A stretch of 64,000 bases of DNA, taken from contig NC_089850.1 in assembly GCF_036373705.1 (NCBI RefSeq), forward strand, positions 19,883,256-19,947,255, written 5' to 3'. Shown piece after piece: positions 33,729 to 45,432 of the stretch. The stretch comes from Amia ocellicauda (lineage: Eukaryota; Chordata; Actinopteri; Amiiformes; Amiidae). The position numbers were made by a program, and so were the translations under genes. The first letter of the stretch is position 1, and each line of letters opens with the position of its first letter. Below the pieces are notes generated by a model. That model searched no databases. It was not told the DNA's origin and saw nothing but the letters and a program-made list of their open reading frames with translations.

Positions 33729-36700
33729 AGATAAATATATTTAGGCCTGTTCCAACATTTAAAAGAGCATATGGCATAATATATGGAACAGCATGGAAGA
33801 CAATTAAGCCCATAACACTTTCACTTCATGTTAAATTTACCCATTTTAAGATGATGAAAAAAGCAACCAGTGGTACAAAAAAAAAAACTGTGGATTAAAT
33901 TGACTTTTTAGCACCATGAAGATTGTTGTGAAACCTCCGCTCTGCTCCCTTTTCCCCTCAAGGTGTTAACTTTGCGTGACGGTCGATGTATTATGTGAAT
34001 ATAGTGCTGAGCCTCCAAATTATAGATGAAGAAAGAACTTGCTGCACAGAAAAAAACATTAAAAAAATTAACAAATGAAAGCCCTTCACAGGAAATAAAC
34101 ACGCTGACTCCCAGCCAGCAACCCAGCCCCATTATTTAATGGATGGCTCTGACATTGGCGGATCAGGCAGAGCTTATCTCTTACATTCGCCAACAAGGTC
34201 ATTAGAGTACTGCGCGCGGGTGCTTTGAGTTGGGGAAAATCACACAAGGAAGGAAGGATTATCTTCTTATCCCAGCCCCACGAGGAGAGGGCATGGAGCT
34301 TGCCTTGACTGCTCTATGACAATGTGATAGGAAGCAGAATTAGGACACCCAAGCTGTGAATGGGGGGAGTGGGACGCAAACATGAACAAGTCCCTGTTAT
34401 ATCTCTGACAGGATATTGAAATTAAAAAGGGAACAGAAGGCAGCTTTTTACTGATTAAATGATTGATAGACGGTCGAACATGTGGTATATTGTAGAATCT
34501 AATTTTATCCTAAAGTGAAGAAGGACACGTCTTAATGATTATTAAAAACAAAACAAAAAAACATAAAAAAGCCTACGGGAATGTAACATACTTTAACACA
34601 ATACCACGGTTATTTTTTCTTGCTGCCTCCTCAACACTCCCACCACTTATCAGATTTTTTTTTCCAAATAAGTTTGAAGTAGGAGAAAAATGTATTAAAG
34701 GACAGAACGAAAGAAACGGACCAATTTGCCAGTCCACAGTTCTGAAGCACACCCGCTCAGTCTAACGACCCAAGATCCTCCCCACACGACACACGGCAGA
34801 CTGTCTGAGCTCGTCTCCTATCCTCCTGTCCATGTCCATGAACGGCTCTCCTGTCTCTCTCTCTCTCTCCACTATTGCTTTGGCGTTTAAAACCGGCTGG
34901 TAGTGCCCCCCTACAGGGAGACGTTGTCACACCACATGGACGCCACTAGAAGTCAAGTAGAAATGACTGAATGAGAGACCTACTCAAGCTGAGGAAGCCA
35001 CAGGTCTACAGTCTGAAGAGCGAACAGACACTTGAGGCCTAGAATTCTCTATTTGATATTTCTTATATATATATTTTGTCAGTTTTAAAAAAGCCGAGCC
35101 CCAGAACGCGACGAAACAAACACACACATTTTTAAAGTTTTATTACAGCCTTTCACAGTTCTTTCTTTTTTAAACTTTATTAGCTTTGTCCCACCAATTA
35201 AAGATACACTTGGTGTTTTAATACTTGGGTTATAAAATAAAGTAAAATGTGTCCCTGCACAGACTCATATTTCTTGTGTGTCTCAAATTCATCTGCGTGG
35301 ATGCTGCTTCACTGAGCACTTAATGGCACCTCTGCGATCGTCACAGGAGCCGAATTTCAAATTAATGACTTTGCCGCAACAAGTAAAACATTTGCAGGCT
35401 TTTATATCCACAGTCTTTAATCACACTTGCTCATTTTAATGGTAGCCAGAAAATAAAGAAAGAAAGAATAAAAACAGACACTAATCATCTCCCCGGGGAG
35501 CAATAGCTTAAACACAGTCTGCAAATTAACTATTCAGGGCATTAGAAGTGACTCGCAGTGTCCCGCACTCTGATCACTGAAACACAACACTTGATACAAC
35601 ATTGCACAGCCTAGACATACAGGGCTGGCTTCACAGACCCACAATAGCACTAGCCATGGACTGCCCAATGTTATTTTAGGTAGAGCAGTCCTAGACTAGT
35701 GTGAATAGAGGTCTGTGAAACCAGCCAACCAGCCACAACAGAGCACTATTTAGTTTTTTTGTTCTGTTTTTAAAAGCCAGCTGTAATGAAATTGAGAAAT
35801 GCAGACATGTGGTTGCTGCGCTACTGGGGCCAGAACCCAGCTCACATTTGGGGGATGACAAACACAGAGCCCAAACATAATCGTCCATCAAAGTGGGGGT
35901 AAGTGTGCTTTCCTTAATCCGAAGTCTCTGCAGCGAGAGGCTGAAAGGCCCGTTTCTATGCTGCCAGGGACTGGTTTTAATTTGATGAGAGGGAGGCCTG
36001 TGGAAGCCCAATCTAGGGCTGCCAGTGTCACGAGGGAGAGAGGGTTCTGCTTATCAAACCAAAATGAGAATGCGACGGGGAATCGTTTCGCCTTTCATGT
36101 GCTGAAACACAATCGTGTTTCTCAAAGGGAGCTGAGACAATTAGTTACGGATGCATCCTGCTGGCTTTAGGAGATGACTGTATAGGTGAGGGTTGGCCAT
36201 CCCTGTTCCCAAGAGGGAGACCATCTTGTAGGTTTTATAGACCTCTATAAATCATTTTACATGCAAGGGTAATTTAGGCTGGACAGAAATCATCAGGCTC
36301 AGCTCATGTTACACCTGTGACTTATAGTCTTATCAGAAAGTCTGCTGAACACTGATTTGGCCTTCAGAAACAACTGTAAAGATGGAGCTGAGTTTAGACA
36401 AGGGTACGTGTAAAGTTTTGGACAGTCGGCTGATGTTAATAGAGTGGTATTTAGGAGCTCGTAGAGGTTCTCAGAGGGATCCTTGTATAGATTTCATGCC
36501 ATGTTCATCACAAGGTATCCTGATGTGTCTCCACTCTCACTAGTTTTTTTTAAAGTTGGATTTAATCTCCTTTCTTCCGCTCTGTCTGAGACAAGCACAC
36601 TGATAGTCTAAAGCTTTCAACCATGACAGACCTGCAATAAGGCAGTGCGCAGTTGTACAGCTGCTGTAAAAGCTGAAAAGAAACCAAACACAACATGGTA

Positions 36701-37442
36701 ACATTTCTAACATGTTCGGTGGCTGTGAATTTACATGATTTAGCTTGTAAGAGTTCATAAAGAAACTGCAAATCTGAGTTCTACATACACTGATGTAATT
36801 AAGGGGTCGAGCAAAGTGAACTCACTCGCGCTACCTGCGTAAAAATAAACAAAATAAAATCTGTTCCTTCGTCTGTGCTGAGGACTGCAGATGGTTTGAT
36901 TTATTGCTTCAAATGTAATCTGTAGGAGGATAGCAACTCTCCTATACACATTATTCACCTTGCATATGGAAGTTCTGTTGAAAGCAAATATGATCTCTAT
37001 TACAGTAATTGCTTTCTTGTTTTTCTTCCATTTTAAATGTTTGTTGTGAAAGCTATCATTATTCTGTTATTTGTGCAAATTTGAGACGCCGTACTGTATA
37101 CTGAATGCAGTGGCTCATTGTTTTTAGGATAAACAATGTGATTTTGGCGCAGACAGTGTTACAGAACACATTTAGTGCAGAGTCCCGAATTCTAGTGAAA
37201 AAACACTTTCTCCACAGCGATTGTTAACAGAAAAAACAAGCTGAACATGACTATGAGAATAGCTGTGAAAGTGCAACCTTTGATCTCCTGCGATGGCTGG
37301 TCTTATCAGAGAAGCTCATTCAGAGGAAGAACTCTGCTTCTCTGTGGTCTCTCTGAATTCCTCAGATTGCAGTAAGCGGTTGCACAGAGCACTGAGAAAG
37401 CGAGATGGAGTGCATCTGAAACACAAATTTCATTTATACAGA
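33729..37442. other. Gene-poor spacer
   Basis: No gene recognised. 34080-34340 and 34740-34940 are more GC-balanced and free of obvious repeats. A short (CT)n lies at 34853-34869. Confidence 0.5.
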
Positions 37443-37560
37443 GGTTATAGGAAGTATTCACCCCCACTCGGATTGCTTCACATTTTGTAGTGTTACAAGC
37501 TGAACTTGTCATGCATTTGTTTTCCCCCTTTGATTTACACACCGAAAAAATAACAAATCA
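37443..37560 (+). mobile_element. Terminal fragment of a Tc1-like transposon
   Basis: GTATTCACCCCCACTCGGAT, then TTCACATTTTGTAGTGTTAC, is the recognisable terminus (GTATTCACCCCC..GGATTTCTTCACATTTTG.TGTTAC) of a fish Tc1-like family. No matching transposase follows directly; it may be the separated end of the relic at 38182-38640. Confidence 0.6.
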
Positions 37561-37971
37561 GTTATAAAATAAAAACCTGAAAAGCCTTTTGTGAAGGAGC
37601 TGAAAGCACCTGATGGCAGTGTTTTGTCTTGCCATTAAACGGCACCCCTCCTTCACTTTAAACAAAGATGAGTCCACTAAAGGACTATTGCAATATTGCA
37701 ATAAACTTCTTTCAAGTAACCACATATTGCTAAGACTGTTACAAAGTCAAGCTTGTTATGTTTTTGCGATTTATGAAAATATGATGTATGATGTATTGCA
37801 AATAAAAAGACATGTTCTTACCCCGTTTTATGAAGAAATATAAGGCATCGCATATGGGGTCCACACTATGTGAGATGGGGCATATTTTAATCTTGTTAAA
37901 TGACAACAGGTTGCATGAAAGTATACAACTCTGAGTGTTGGTCCTGTTGCGGTAGAGAAGTGTGTAAAAAG

Positions 37972-37974
<3 letters not shown>

Positions 37975-38009
<35 letters not shown>
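37975..38009. repeat. (TA)n microsatellite
   Basis: About 17 TA units between two fragments of Tc1-like sequence. Confidence 0.95.
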
Positions 38010-38011
<2 letters not shown>

Positions 38012-38181
38012 TGAAATATATATAATACTAACCATTAATTTGTTTCGAATAGACTGACATGTACCTGCACAGACTGAGTGTGGCTGGCATAAAACATCTT
38101 ATTTTTCCTGACCTTTGTGCTCCAGTTGCCCCTTCAGTAATAAAGCACAAGGCTCCACGCTTACACCTTTATTAGACTATT

Positions 38182-38645
38182 CACCCCCTTTACTAGGACA
38201 CTCCTAAATAATCTCAGGTGCAACCAATTACCTTCAGAATTCAAAGTTGAATGGAGTATATCTGTGTGCGATAAAAGTGATTCACATGATGTCAGATTAA
38301 ATACAACTGTCTCTGTAAGGTCCCACAGTGGGGTAGTGCATTCAAAGCAAATATACTATCATGAAAACCAAGGAACTTTCAAAACTATACAATTGTAGAA
38401 AGGCACAGATCAGCGGAGGGGTATGAAAAGATTTCAAAGGCACTGAATATCCCTTGGAGCATGGTCAATTCAATCATTAAGAAGTGGAAGTAATACAGCA
38501 CCACCCAGAATCTGCTGAGAGCTGGCCGTCCTCCCAGACTGAGCAGCCCTAATAAGTGAGGAATACTTCCTATAGTCACTGTACACACAGCAGTAAAGTA
38601 TCTGCTACAGTAACACAATATATCACCCCACCCTAAACATAAAGT
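38182..38645 (+). pseudogene. Tc1-like transposase relic, N-terminal part only
   Basis: Plus-strand sequence begins with another TTCACCCCCTTT. At 38361 it enters a decayed frame with MKTKELSK-like, AERHRS..GYEKISKALNIPW and SWPSSQTE/GRPPRL segments, the paired helix-turn-helix DNA-binding domain of the family. The catalytic domain is absent: the sequence breaks off near 38645, just before the next transposon. Confidence 0.65.
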
Positions 38646-38680
38646 TAACCCTTGCACATCACTAGATAGTTATATCCATA

Positions 38681-38877
38681 CATATTTGGACAGTGACACA
38701 ATTGTCATCTTTATGGCTCTGTATGCCACCACAATGGATTGAAAAGGAAACAATGAAGATGTGCTTCAAGTGTAGACTTTCAACTTTAATTTGAGGGTAG
38801 TTACATCCAAAGTGGGTGAACGGTGTAGGAATTCCACCCATTTTTATATGTGGTCCCCCCAATTTTAGGGGCTCAAA
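38681..38877 (+). repeat. Left inverted repeat arm
   Basis: Pairs with 39068-39243. It includes GGTGTAGGAATTCCACCC, identical in the right arm. Confidence 0.9.
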
Positions 38878-38894
38878 CACCCCAAGAACAAGCA

Positions 38895-39023
38895 GGATCT
38901 AAAGACACTGCAGTGCAGGCCTGGCAGAGCATCACCAGGGAAGAAACCCAGCATCTGGTGATGTCTATGGGTTCCAGACTTCAGGCAGTCATTGACTGCG
39001 AAGGATTTGCAACCAAGTATTGA
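38895..39023 (+). pseudogene. Transposase C-terminal remnant (43 codons)
   Basis: Open without stops from 38895 to TGA at 39021-39023. It contains KDTAVQAWQSITREETQHL and RLQAVIDCEGFATKY, the usual C-terminal end of a fish Tc1-like transposase. All catalytic residues are missing. Confidence 0.8.
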
Positions 39024-39067
39024 AACTCATAATTTAATTCATGATTATGTTAGTTTGTCAAAATACT

Positions 39068-39243
39068 TTTGAGCCCCTAAAATTGGGGGGACCACATATA
39101 AAAATGGGTGGAATTCCTACACCGTTCACCCAATTTGCATGTAACTACCCTCAAATTAAAGATGGAAGTCTACACTTAAAGCACATCTTCATTGTTTCCT
39201 TTCCAATCCAAAATTATTACAGTTGTGTCACTGTCCAAATATG
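39068..39243 (-). repeat. Right inverted repeat arm
   Basis: Reverse complement of the left arm with scattered mismatches and a deletion near its outer third. Confidence 0.9.
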
Positions 39244-39266
39244 TATGACTGACTGTATATCATCAT

Positions 39267-39294
39267 TATATATATATATATATATATATATATA
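39267..39294. repeat. (TA)n microsatellite
   Basis: 14 TA units, 22 bp beyond the right end of the inverted-repeat element. Confidence 0.95.
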
Positions 39295-39717
39295 AGTGGA
39301 AACACTTTGCTCTGGAAAAGTCAAGCAGCTTTTGTAGTGTGGATTTGATTGACTGAATCAGTTGACTGACAGGTTGGTCGCTTAAGAGAATTTCATAGAC
39401 AAAGCTATACCCCCCCTCTCCCCAAAAAATAAATAAAAAGGAGAACTTCCAATATCCAATATTCTTGTCTGAGACAGAAGCAGATCATGAATTATGGATT
39501 AAGTGTTTTTGTTTTGATGTGGTACAGTAGCTTGTTAGTTTGAGGGTGTATTACTTGTATGTTCACTGAAGGAACTATTTAACAATATAGATATATTTTG
39601 ACGTGTCTACCTGTCAGTCTATCTATCTATGTGTATAAATATTAATTCACAACATCACTGTTATTTGTATTTATGCACAAAAATGAAATAAAACAATTTG
39701 TCATGTTGAGGAAAACT

Positions 39718-40170
39718 GTTACAACAGCTCTCCACACTTCCCCAGTTCGCCTACAGAGGTCACCATCACCTGAATTCTAGCCCTGTCTCTCATTCCCCAG
39801 CACAATGATCAATCACCCAATCAACACTCTTCAGCACCATGTGCACATGCACCATCAACCCTCTACTCTCATTGGACCAACACTACACATTGCTGTCCCC
39901 TGCTTACATCTGCTCTGTATTTACACCCCCTGTTAGTTACATTCAATGCTAAGTCTTGTCAGTTTACCTGCAATTCTAAATGTTCTGCTTGAGTGCTGAG
40001 CTCATGTGTTTTGATTCCTGGATTGCCCTCTGACTGTGACCCCAACTACTCCTTTTGCCTTGCCTCCATTGCCTTGTTTGCTGGCTCTTTGACCTGGACT
40101 GTTATATATCTGCTTCTTCCTGCACTTGAGTCCTCCACTTCCCTGGCTGTTTGTGTAGGCAGTTGTGACA
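39718..40170 (+). mobile_element. Possible solo LTR (gypsy-like)
   Basis: A 453-bp C/T-rich block between TGTTACAACA and TGTGACA. Its second half, rich in CCTGGATTGCCCTCTGACTG and TTGCCTTGCCTCC type motifs, resembles the 3' half of fish gypsy LTRs. No target duplication or internal coding part was identified, so the call is tentative. Confidence 0.35.
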
Positions 40171-41173
40171 AAAACGGTATAACTGACATGTCATTTGTGT
40201 GATATGTTACCTTCAGTCAGCTGTGATGTATGGTCAGCATATTAAATCTGGATATAAAATAAATAAAGAGTGCTTTTCTTGTTTTAACCTCTTTATTACC
40301 AATAATTAAATGCTGCTGAAAGAATTATAGCAAAATAGAAAGCTTGAAAATGTATGTGGGTTACCAGTGCCCTTCAGAATACATATGGGAAAAAATATAT
40401 TTGAAAAAGTATTTGAGCTCTGGTGGCAGACCCATAACTCTTCCAAGTCCTGTTGCTTTTTTCTGCACCACATTTCATCACCAAGTGTGAATGTCCAAAC
40501 CAATTAAGTAATGCAGTTCAAGACAAGTGTTTGAAATACAGAGACAGAAAGACAGGGTGGAAATGGAGCTTGTACAATAATTCACTCAAGAGTGTCTTGT
40601 GACATCAATGGCCAGAGAGGTAAGAGGTTTGATCCTTCATATTTGATACAAAACTGGAACTAGAGTGTTTATTTTCTGTTCTATAAATAATCATTGTGTA
40701 ACTCTTAAACGCAGCTTGTGTGAAACCTATAAATTGTGTTTTTAAATCTGTTTCAATGGCTGATCATGAGGCAGGAACAGGGAAGAAATAAGCTGCCCCC
40801 ACATCCTACATTAATTATATTTTGAAGAAGGCAGCTAATTGAATAATGCAAATCCTAAACCACATAAATTAAGCAGTGCAATTAAATAGCATTTGCTAAC
40901 TTTCAAAGCAGGATTATGGTTCGAGATTTTCGGGTGTTGGTATATCAAATGTAAGGACCGGTCCTTCCAGCCTCAACATGAGACGTGCTTAAAGTCCACT
41001 TGAACACACTGTCAGTATATATTCTCCTACAAATACTTATTTTAGAGTCTTTCTGTGTGTTTCCAAAATTATTAATAATAATAAAAAAAAAAATATATAT
41101 ATATACATAAACCCAGAAAGAAAGCTTCTGTGATTGTTGCTAGGAAACGACATGACTGTTCTTTGCCAAAATA

Positions 41174-41509
41174 ATGGGCCTTTTATTTTTCAGTCTGATT
41201 CTGTTTTCTGTTTCTTGCCCCCACCCCCCCACCACCCACACAGCTGGTGACTCCATGGCCAGTCTTCATGGCACTTTGCTCTGTTCGCTGTGTGATGTAC
41301 CTGAATCACTGGAGCAACTAGGGGCCAGAATAGTAAGACCCTTGGAGAACTGGCCCCGAATGCGGTTCTGCCACAGCCGTCATGTGTTAAGTAAGCGGGT
41401 TTCAGCCCTGGGGCTCTACTGGCCTTTTGATTCTTGCTCCAATGGGTCCCTCGGGTACTCGAATTCAATCTATAATTGGACTTATAATTGTCTTGATATG
41501 ACTTTTTAA
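41174..41509 (+). CDS. Unrecognised open frame with signal-peptide-like start (111 aa)
   Basis: Begins MGLLFFSLILFSVSC, a hydrophobic segment that could act as a signal peptide, followed by a Pro/His/Thr stretch. Two N-X-S/T sequons (NGS, NWT) lie near its end. No homologue or domain is recognised, it has no promoter signal and it lies beside simple sequence, so it may be chance. Confidence 0.12.
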   Translation: MGLLFFSLILFSVSCPHPPTTHTAGDSMASLHGTLLCSLCDVPESLEQLGARIVRPLENWPRMRFCHSRHVLSKRVSALGLYWPFDSCSNGSLGYSNSIYNWTYNCLDMTF

Positions 41510-42389
41510 ATAATTTAGCTCACAAAGAGATTGAGAATTCAAACGCTTTATATCGTCTTATATGTATCCAACTCTTTAAAATGATTAAAAAATTGATCTG
41601 ATAATCGGTGGTGCAACTAGTGAAGGAGCAGATAAAAGTGAAATGCCCTTTCATGACAGCTAAATGCATTGATTGCATGGATAGTATTTTACAGTGTGAG
41701 GAATGCATTTATGGTTGTTAAACATTTTGTTGTACAACGTACCTCTCCACGGGGAAGATGAAAAAATGCAGCTGTGGACATTTGCAGAGTCTTGGAGTTC
41801 CAAAAATACAAACAAAATTTCATTCCGAGAAACAGATGAAATGTCAGAAAACGACCGGAAGACATAATCGAAGAAGAATACAGATAAGAAGAGGATGGCG
41901 CAATGGTGTAAGTGGTAGTATGTGCAGGAATATTATTTACATTTATATTTAATTTGTTGTCTTACTTGTTATAATGAGTTCATAGTTAGCAGTCAATTCT
42001 ACCAGGGTGCGCAGAAGTTAGAGATTTAGCAATATTGTTATGTTCTTTTTCCATTATTACTTTATAAAACAGATTGGAGTCTTCCAGATGTTCAGAGTAG
42101 GCCGAGTAAAAATCATATACAGTTCTGTAATCCCTAGAGATTTAATGATTATTTCTGGGTATATCTAAATCTCAACACAGGTGATTTCACCTTTTCCTAT
42201 AATTCAGTATAAATTCAGATGCCTGTGCCGTGACCGCTGTAGATGCGCAGTTAAGGTTCTGACATCCCCATGGGTTCTATAGTTGATTAAATAGTTGATT
42301 TAGACCTTATCTGATAAGCTTCTGAAAATTCAGATTTACACTTCTGTGTTATTTTGAGTTATTACTGCTGCTGTTATACTCGGTATTTG

Positions 42390-42453
42390 CCAGATGTTTT
42401 CTTTTACGATGATATATATATATATATATATCATTGTAAAAAACAACATCTGG
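42390..42453. repeat. 64-bp imperfect hairpin with (TA)n centre
   Basis: Left arm CCAGATGTTTTCTTTTACGA pairs with right arm TTGTAAAAAACAACATCTGG across a central ATGATATA...TATATCAT. Arms of about 23 bp have few mismatches. It may be a tiny MITE-like palindrome or simply an expanded palindromic AT repeat. Confidence 0.7.
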
Positions 42454-43678
42454 TTCTGTATGTGTATGTTTGTGGGTGTAACAACGATAGGGGGGGGGGA
42501 TCCTAGGCTACATTTATCAAGTAAACATGCATAAAGTCTGCACATCTACTCAGAAAACCAATAGCACGGGTGAGAGGTGAGGATCAGAGAAAGGGAAAGT
42601 TAGTGAAGTCTCCTGCAATCAATCCCAATTATCTTGGAAAGGGCCATAGAAAAAAGCCTCTGGTTGTCATTTACTATTCTATCATTGGCAGACGTGTTCA
42701 TCCAATGTTTACAGCAGTGCAATATAATGACTGTCTGGTCCTGTGTGCTGGTGGGGTATAGGAATAGCACTTCCCTCATTCTCAGTCTCTCGGGATGGAC
42801 TGTGTGTCAGTCCCATCACTGAGAAAATCCATCCTTGTGCCCAGAAAGTCAACAGAAGGAAACTCCAAACCAGAGCAAGACATATGTTTCCAAATTCAAG
42901 GGGGATTAAAGTTTACAAACTTGAATATTTTTCTTGAATATTCTTGAATATTCAATATTCTTGAATATTGAAGTCAGAAAATACTGCTGAACAGGATCCA
43001 TCTCCAGAAATATTGCTTTTGGGTCAAAATCTGTCTGTACAGATTCTCAAGCTTTTTAAGCGACCTTGCCTCTCACCACACACAAACACACACACTCACG
43101 CACTGACACGGAGAAAGAATGTCTTAAAACAAACTCATTGTGTGTCATTTGTTCACACAATACTGAGGCCTGGGCCAAACAAAAAACAACTACCCAAACA
43201 AACAAACAATCACAAGCCACTTTCTACTACTTAATTAATAAAGATGGTATAGCCGGGTAGGTTTTTAATTTGCGAGTTGTGGGTGTGACAAGAATTGGAT
43301 TTGGACCAGCCCTATATATGATTGCATTTTGTGTTGATTTTGAACTGTGTTTTGGAATATTTAGGAGAGGGCAGATACTGTACCTTATAGCCACAGAATT
43401 ATACAAATGTGTCAGTATTATTAACATAATCGGTGTATAATTTCAACATATTGTTGTTAAAGAGTGTAATCATCTGACTGCCTTGTTAAACATGTGAATG
43501 TAGCCCCTGGCTATGTACTGAGTGAGCGTTTTTGTTTGTTTAGAGCTGAGACATTGTATGAGTGAGTCAGTCATCAAGCTGATGAATAAATAAAGCGTCA
43601 GTGTGACAGAAGTGCATTAACCATGTCTCCAAACACTGACAAGGACCTGCCACCTACAGGGGAGAGAGAGAGTGCGTC

Positions 43679-43700
43679 TGTTTGTTTGTTTGTTTGTTTT
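43679..43700 (+). repeat. (GTTT)n microsatellite
   Basis: Five GTTT units. Confidence 0.85.
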
Positions 43701-43754
43701 CATATTTCATGTTTCATACTCTCACAGGTTTAAAGAGAGGGGGGAAATGTAGGA

Positions 43755-43786
43755 CCCCCCCCCCCCCCCACACACACACACACACA
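43755..43786 (+). repeat. C-run followed by (CA)n
   Basis: About 15 consecutive C then about 9 CA units. Confidence 0.9.
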
Positions 43787-44479
43787 AACAGAAACAGCTT
43801 TTTTAATCTATTCATTGACTTTGTTACAATACATATTTGAAAGTGATCATGCTGTTTAAAATCTCTAGGCATTATAAATCGCACAATGTGTAGATTCTAT
43901 TGCCAGTATAACATAATAAAACAGTACAATACCAAACCATATATGTATACCACAATACCGTTATTCATATATCATCATCATGTATCTACAACATATACAC
44001 ACCAGTTGCTCAGTACTGAAAATATCACAGCCAGTATAGTCTTCAAAGACACCATATCATGTCACCATCATACAGACACGGGTTTTCTTCACGGTGTTTA
44101 AATTAGTGCCTTTACAGTAATCGCACTAATATATCGCTTATAGTAATCGCTTATGATCAGTTTCTGAAACTTGCAAAGTAGAAACCTGCTCGACCCCAGC
44201 CCTTGCGCATTGTGCATCATGGCATGTTTGATATAATGATACATCTCTGACGGATGTTTCTACATGCAACGTGTTTGTTTGTTTGTTTATGTTAATCGGT
44301 CGGTGCGATTTAAAAGTGAAGGGCATTTCGGCGATAGCATATTAAATGGTGTGTTTTTCATATCTCTGTATTATTTGCATACTGGAAGGAAGACAGATAA
44401 GCGAGATATGGCGTGAGGCAACTTCACTAGCAGAGTGCTAGTCCGTTTTATGTATTTACATCTACAGTATCATTATGAA

Positions 44480-45432
44480 TACGACTGACAGACCCTCCAC
44501 ACACGTCCATGCGTTGGTCTCCCCACCGCGGTGCTTTCCGCCCCTCCATGGAACTCGACTTCATTGTGTCCAAAAACAAATAACAGCCCTAAAACAAGTG
44601 ACACGCTCAGATGGGTCTGAAGTGTTGTTTCCCCGTTTGCGTGTGTTTTCATCGAGCAGCCCACTTCCGGACTGTCCACGCTGCGTGACGCGCACAGGGG
44701 GCGGGGGAGGGGTGGCGCAGGGCGGAATGTGCCACTTCAAGACCGAGGGGGTGACGGCGTCCGGACGTACTGAAACGACCTGCTTAAAGTGTGTTTCGTG
44801 TCTCAATCAGGGTTGGGTTGTATTGGTGTGCAGGAAAGCAACAGCTGGACCAAAGAGAAAATAGATATACGTGTTGCGAATGTGTTAACTGTAACTTGGG
44901 TGGATGCGGGGACCCCTATCGGCGCACTGGAAGACGCCATTAAGAGTTACAGTGGAATGGGCTGCAGCGCCGAGCGACCTGCCCCCGACAAATGAGCTGC
45001 GCCGAGCACTTTTGAAAAACAAAATTACCGCAAAGTGTGGAGCCGGGGGCCGTGCAAGTTCTCTCCCCTCCGGCAAGGCTAACGAGCAGGCAGGCAGGCA
45101 GGCAGGCAGGCAAACACAAGAAAGTAGAGTGAGTGAGTGAGGAAAGTACAGCAAACCCATCATCTTTCGGTTCATTGCCGGTCCGGGGCTTTTTGCTGTG
45201 TTGTTTTTTTGGGGGGTGTATTGCTACAGCTTCGCTCGGGAGATTGAATATTCATCGTTTCCTCTTTTTTTTTTTAATCCAAAAGGAGAAACGCATTGCG
45301 ATGAACTGGTGACACGGGCTAAACTGCAAAGAAGAAGAAAGTGGGCGCAGAGACGGTGGGACACTTCTACCTGCTGAGCACCGGATCCCCTGCAGAGGAA
45401 GCGCCGCTGTCTGACGGTCGGGTGTCGCTCAG
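44480..45432 (+). promoter_or_regulatory. CpG-rich promoter and probable first exon ending at a splice donor
   Basis: CpG-dense block after 27 kb of AT-rich spacer. It ends in GTGTCGCTCAG|GTGAGGCT, a strong 5' splice site at 45432/45433. The stretch just before it is GC-rich, exon-like and has no long open frame in phase with the donor; short ATGs such as ATGAACTGGTGA at about 45301 end at once. A non-coding first exon is therefore likely. The gene identity is not visible, because no downstream coding exon could be recognised before the window ends. Long minus-strand frames here (for example 45367-45843) are what GC-rich DNA gives by chance. Confidence 0.45.
45086..45112 (+). repeat. (GCAG)n repeat inside the CpG block
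   Basis: Six and a half GCAG units, followed by GTGA repeats (45128-45140). Confidence 0.9.

Larger units (their letters stand above)
38681..39243. mobile_element. Internally deleted Tc1-like element with about 180-bp inverted repeats
   Basis: A 563-bp element flanked by TA on both sides (38679-38680 and 39244-39245). It begins CATATTTGGACAGTGACACA and ends with the reverse complement. The arms (38681-38877 and 39068-39243) match closely, apart from a small deletion in the right arm. Between them only the C-terminal end of a transposase remains (38895-39023). It could only have moved with an enzyme supplied elsewhere, and the high arm identity suggests a fairly recent insertion. Confidence 0.85.
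40171..44479. other. Gene-poor spacer
   Basis: No gene recognised. It contains a hairpin with a TA loop (42390-42453), simple repeats (43679-43700 GTTT; 43755-43786 C-run then CA), a CACA-rich patch and a short unrecognised open frame at 41174-41509. Confidence 0.5.

Noticed and set aside
41890..41925. tRNA-like A-box (GGATGGCGCAATGGTGTAAG)
   Set aside because: No B box or cloverleaf follows; at most the head of a SINE fragment.
44475..44864. 129-codon plus-strand frame in the CpG block
   Set aside because: No domain or good start context, and it does not connect in frame with the donor at 45432.
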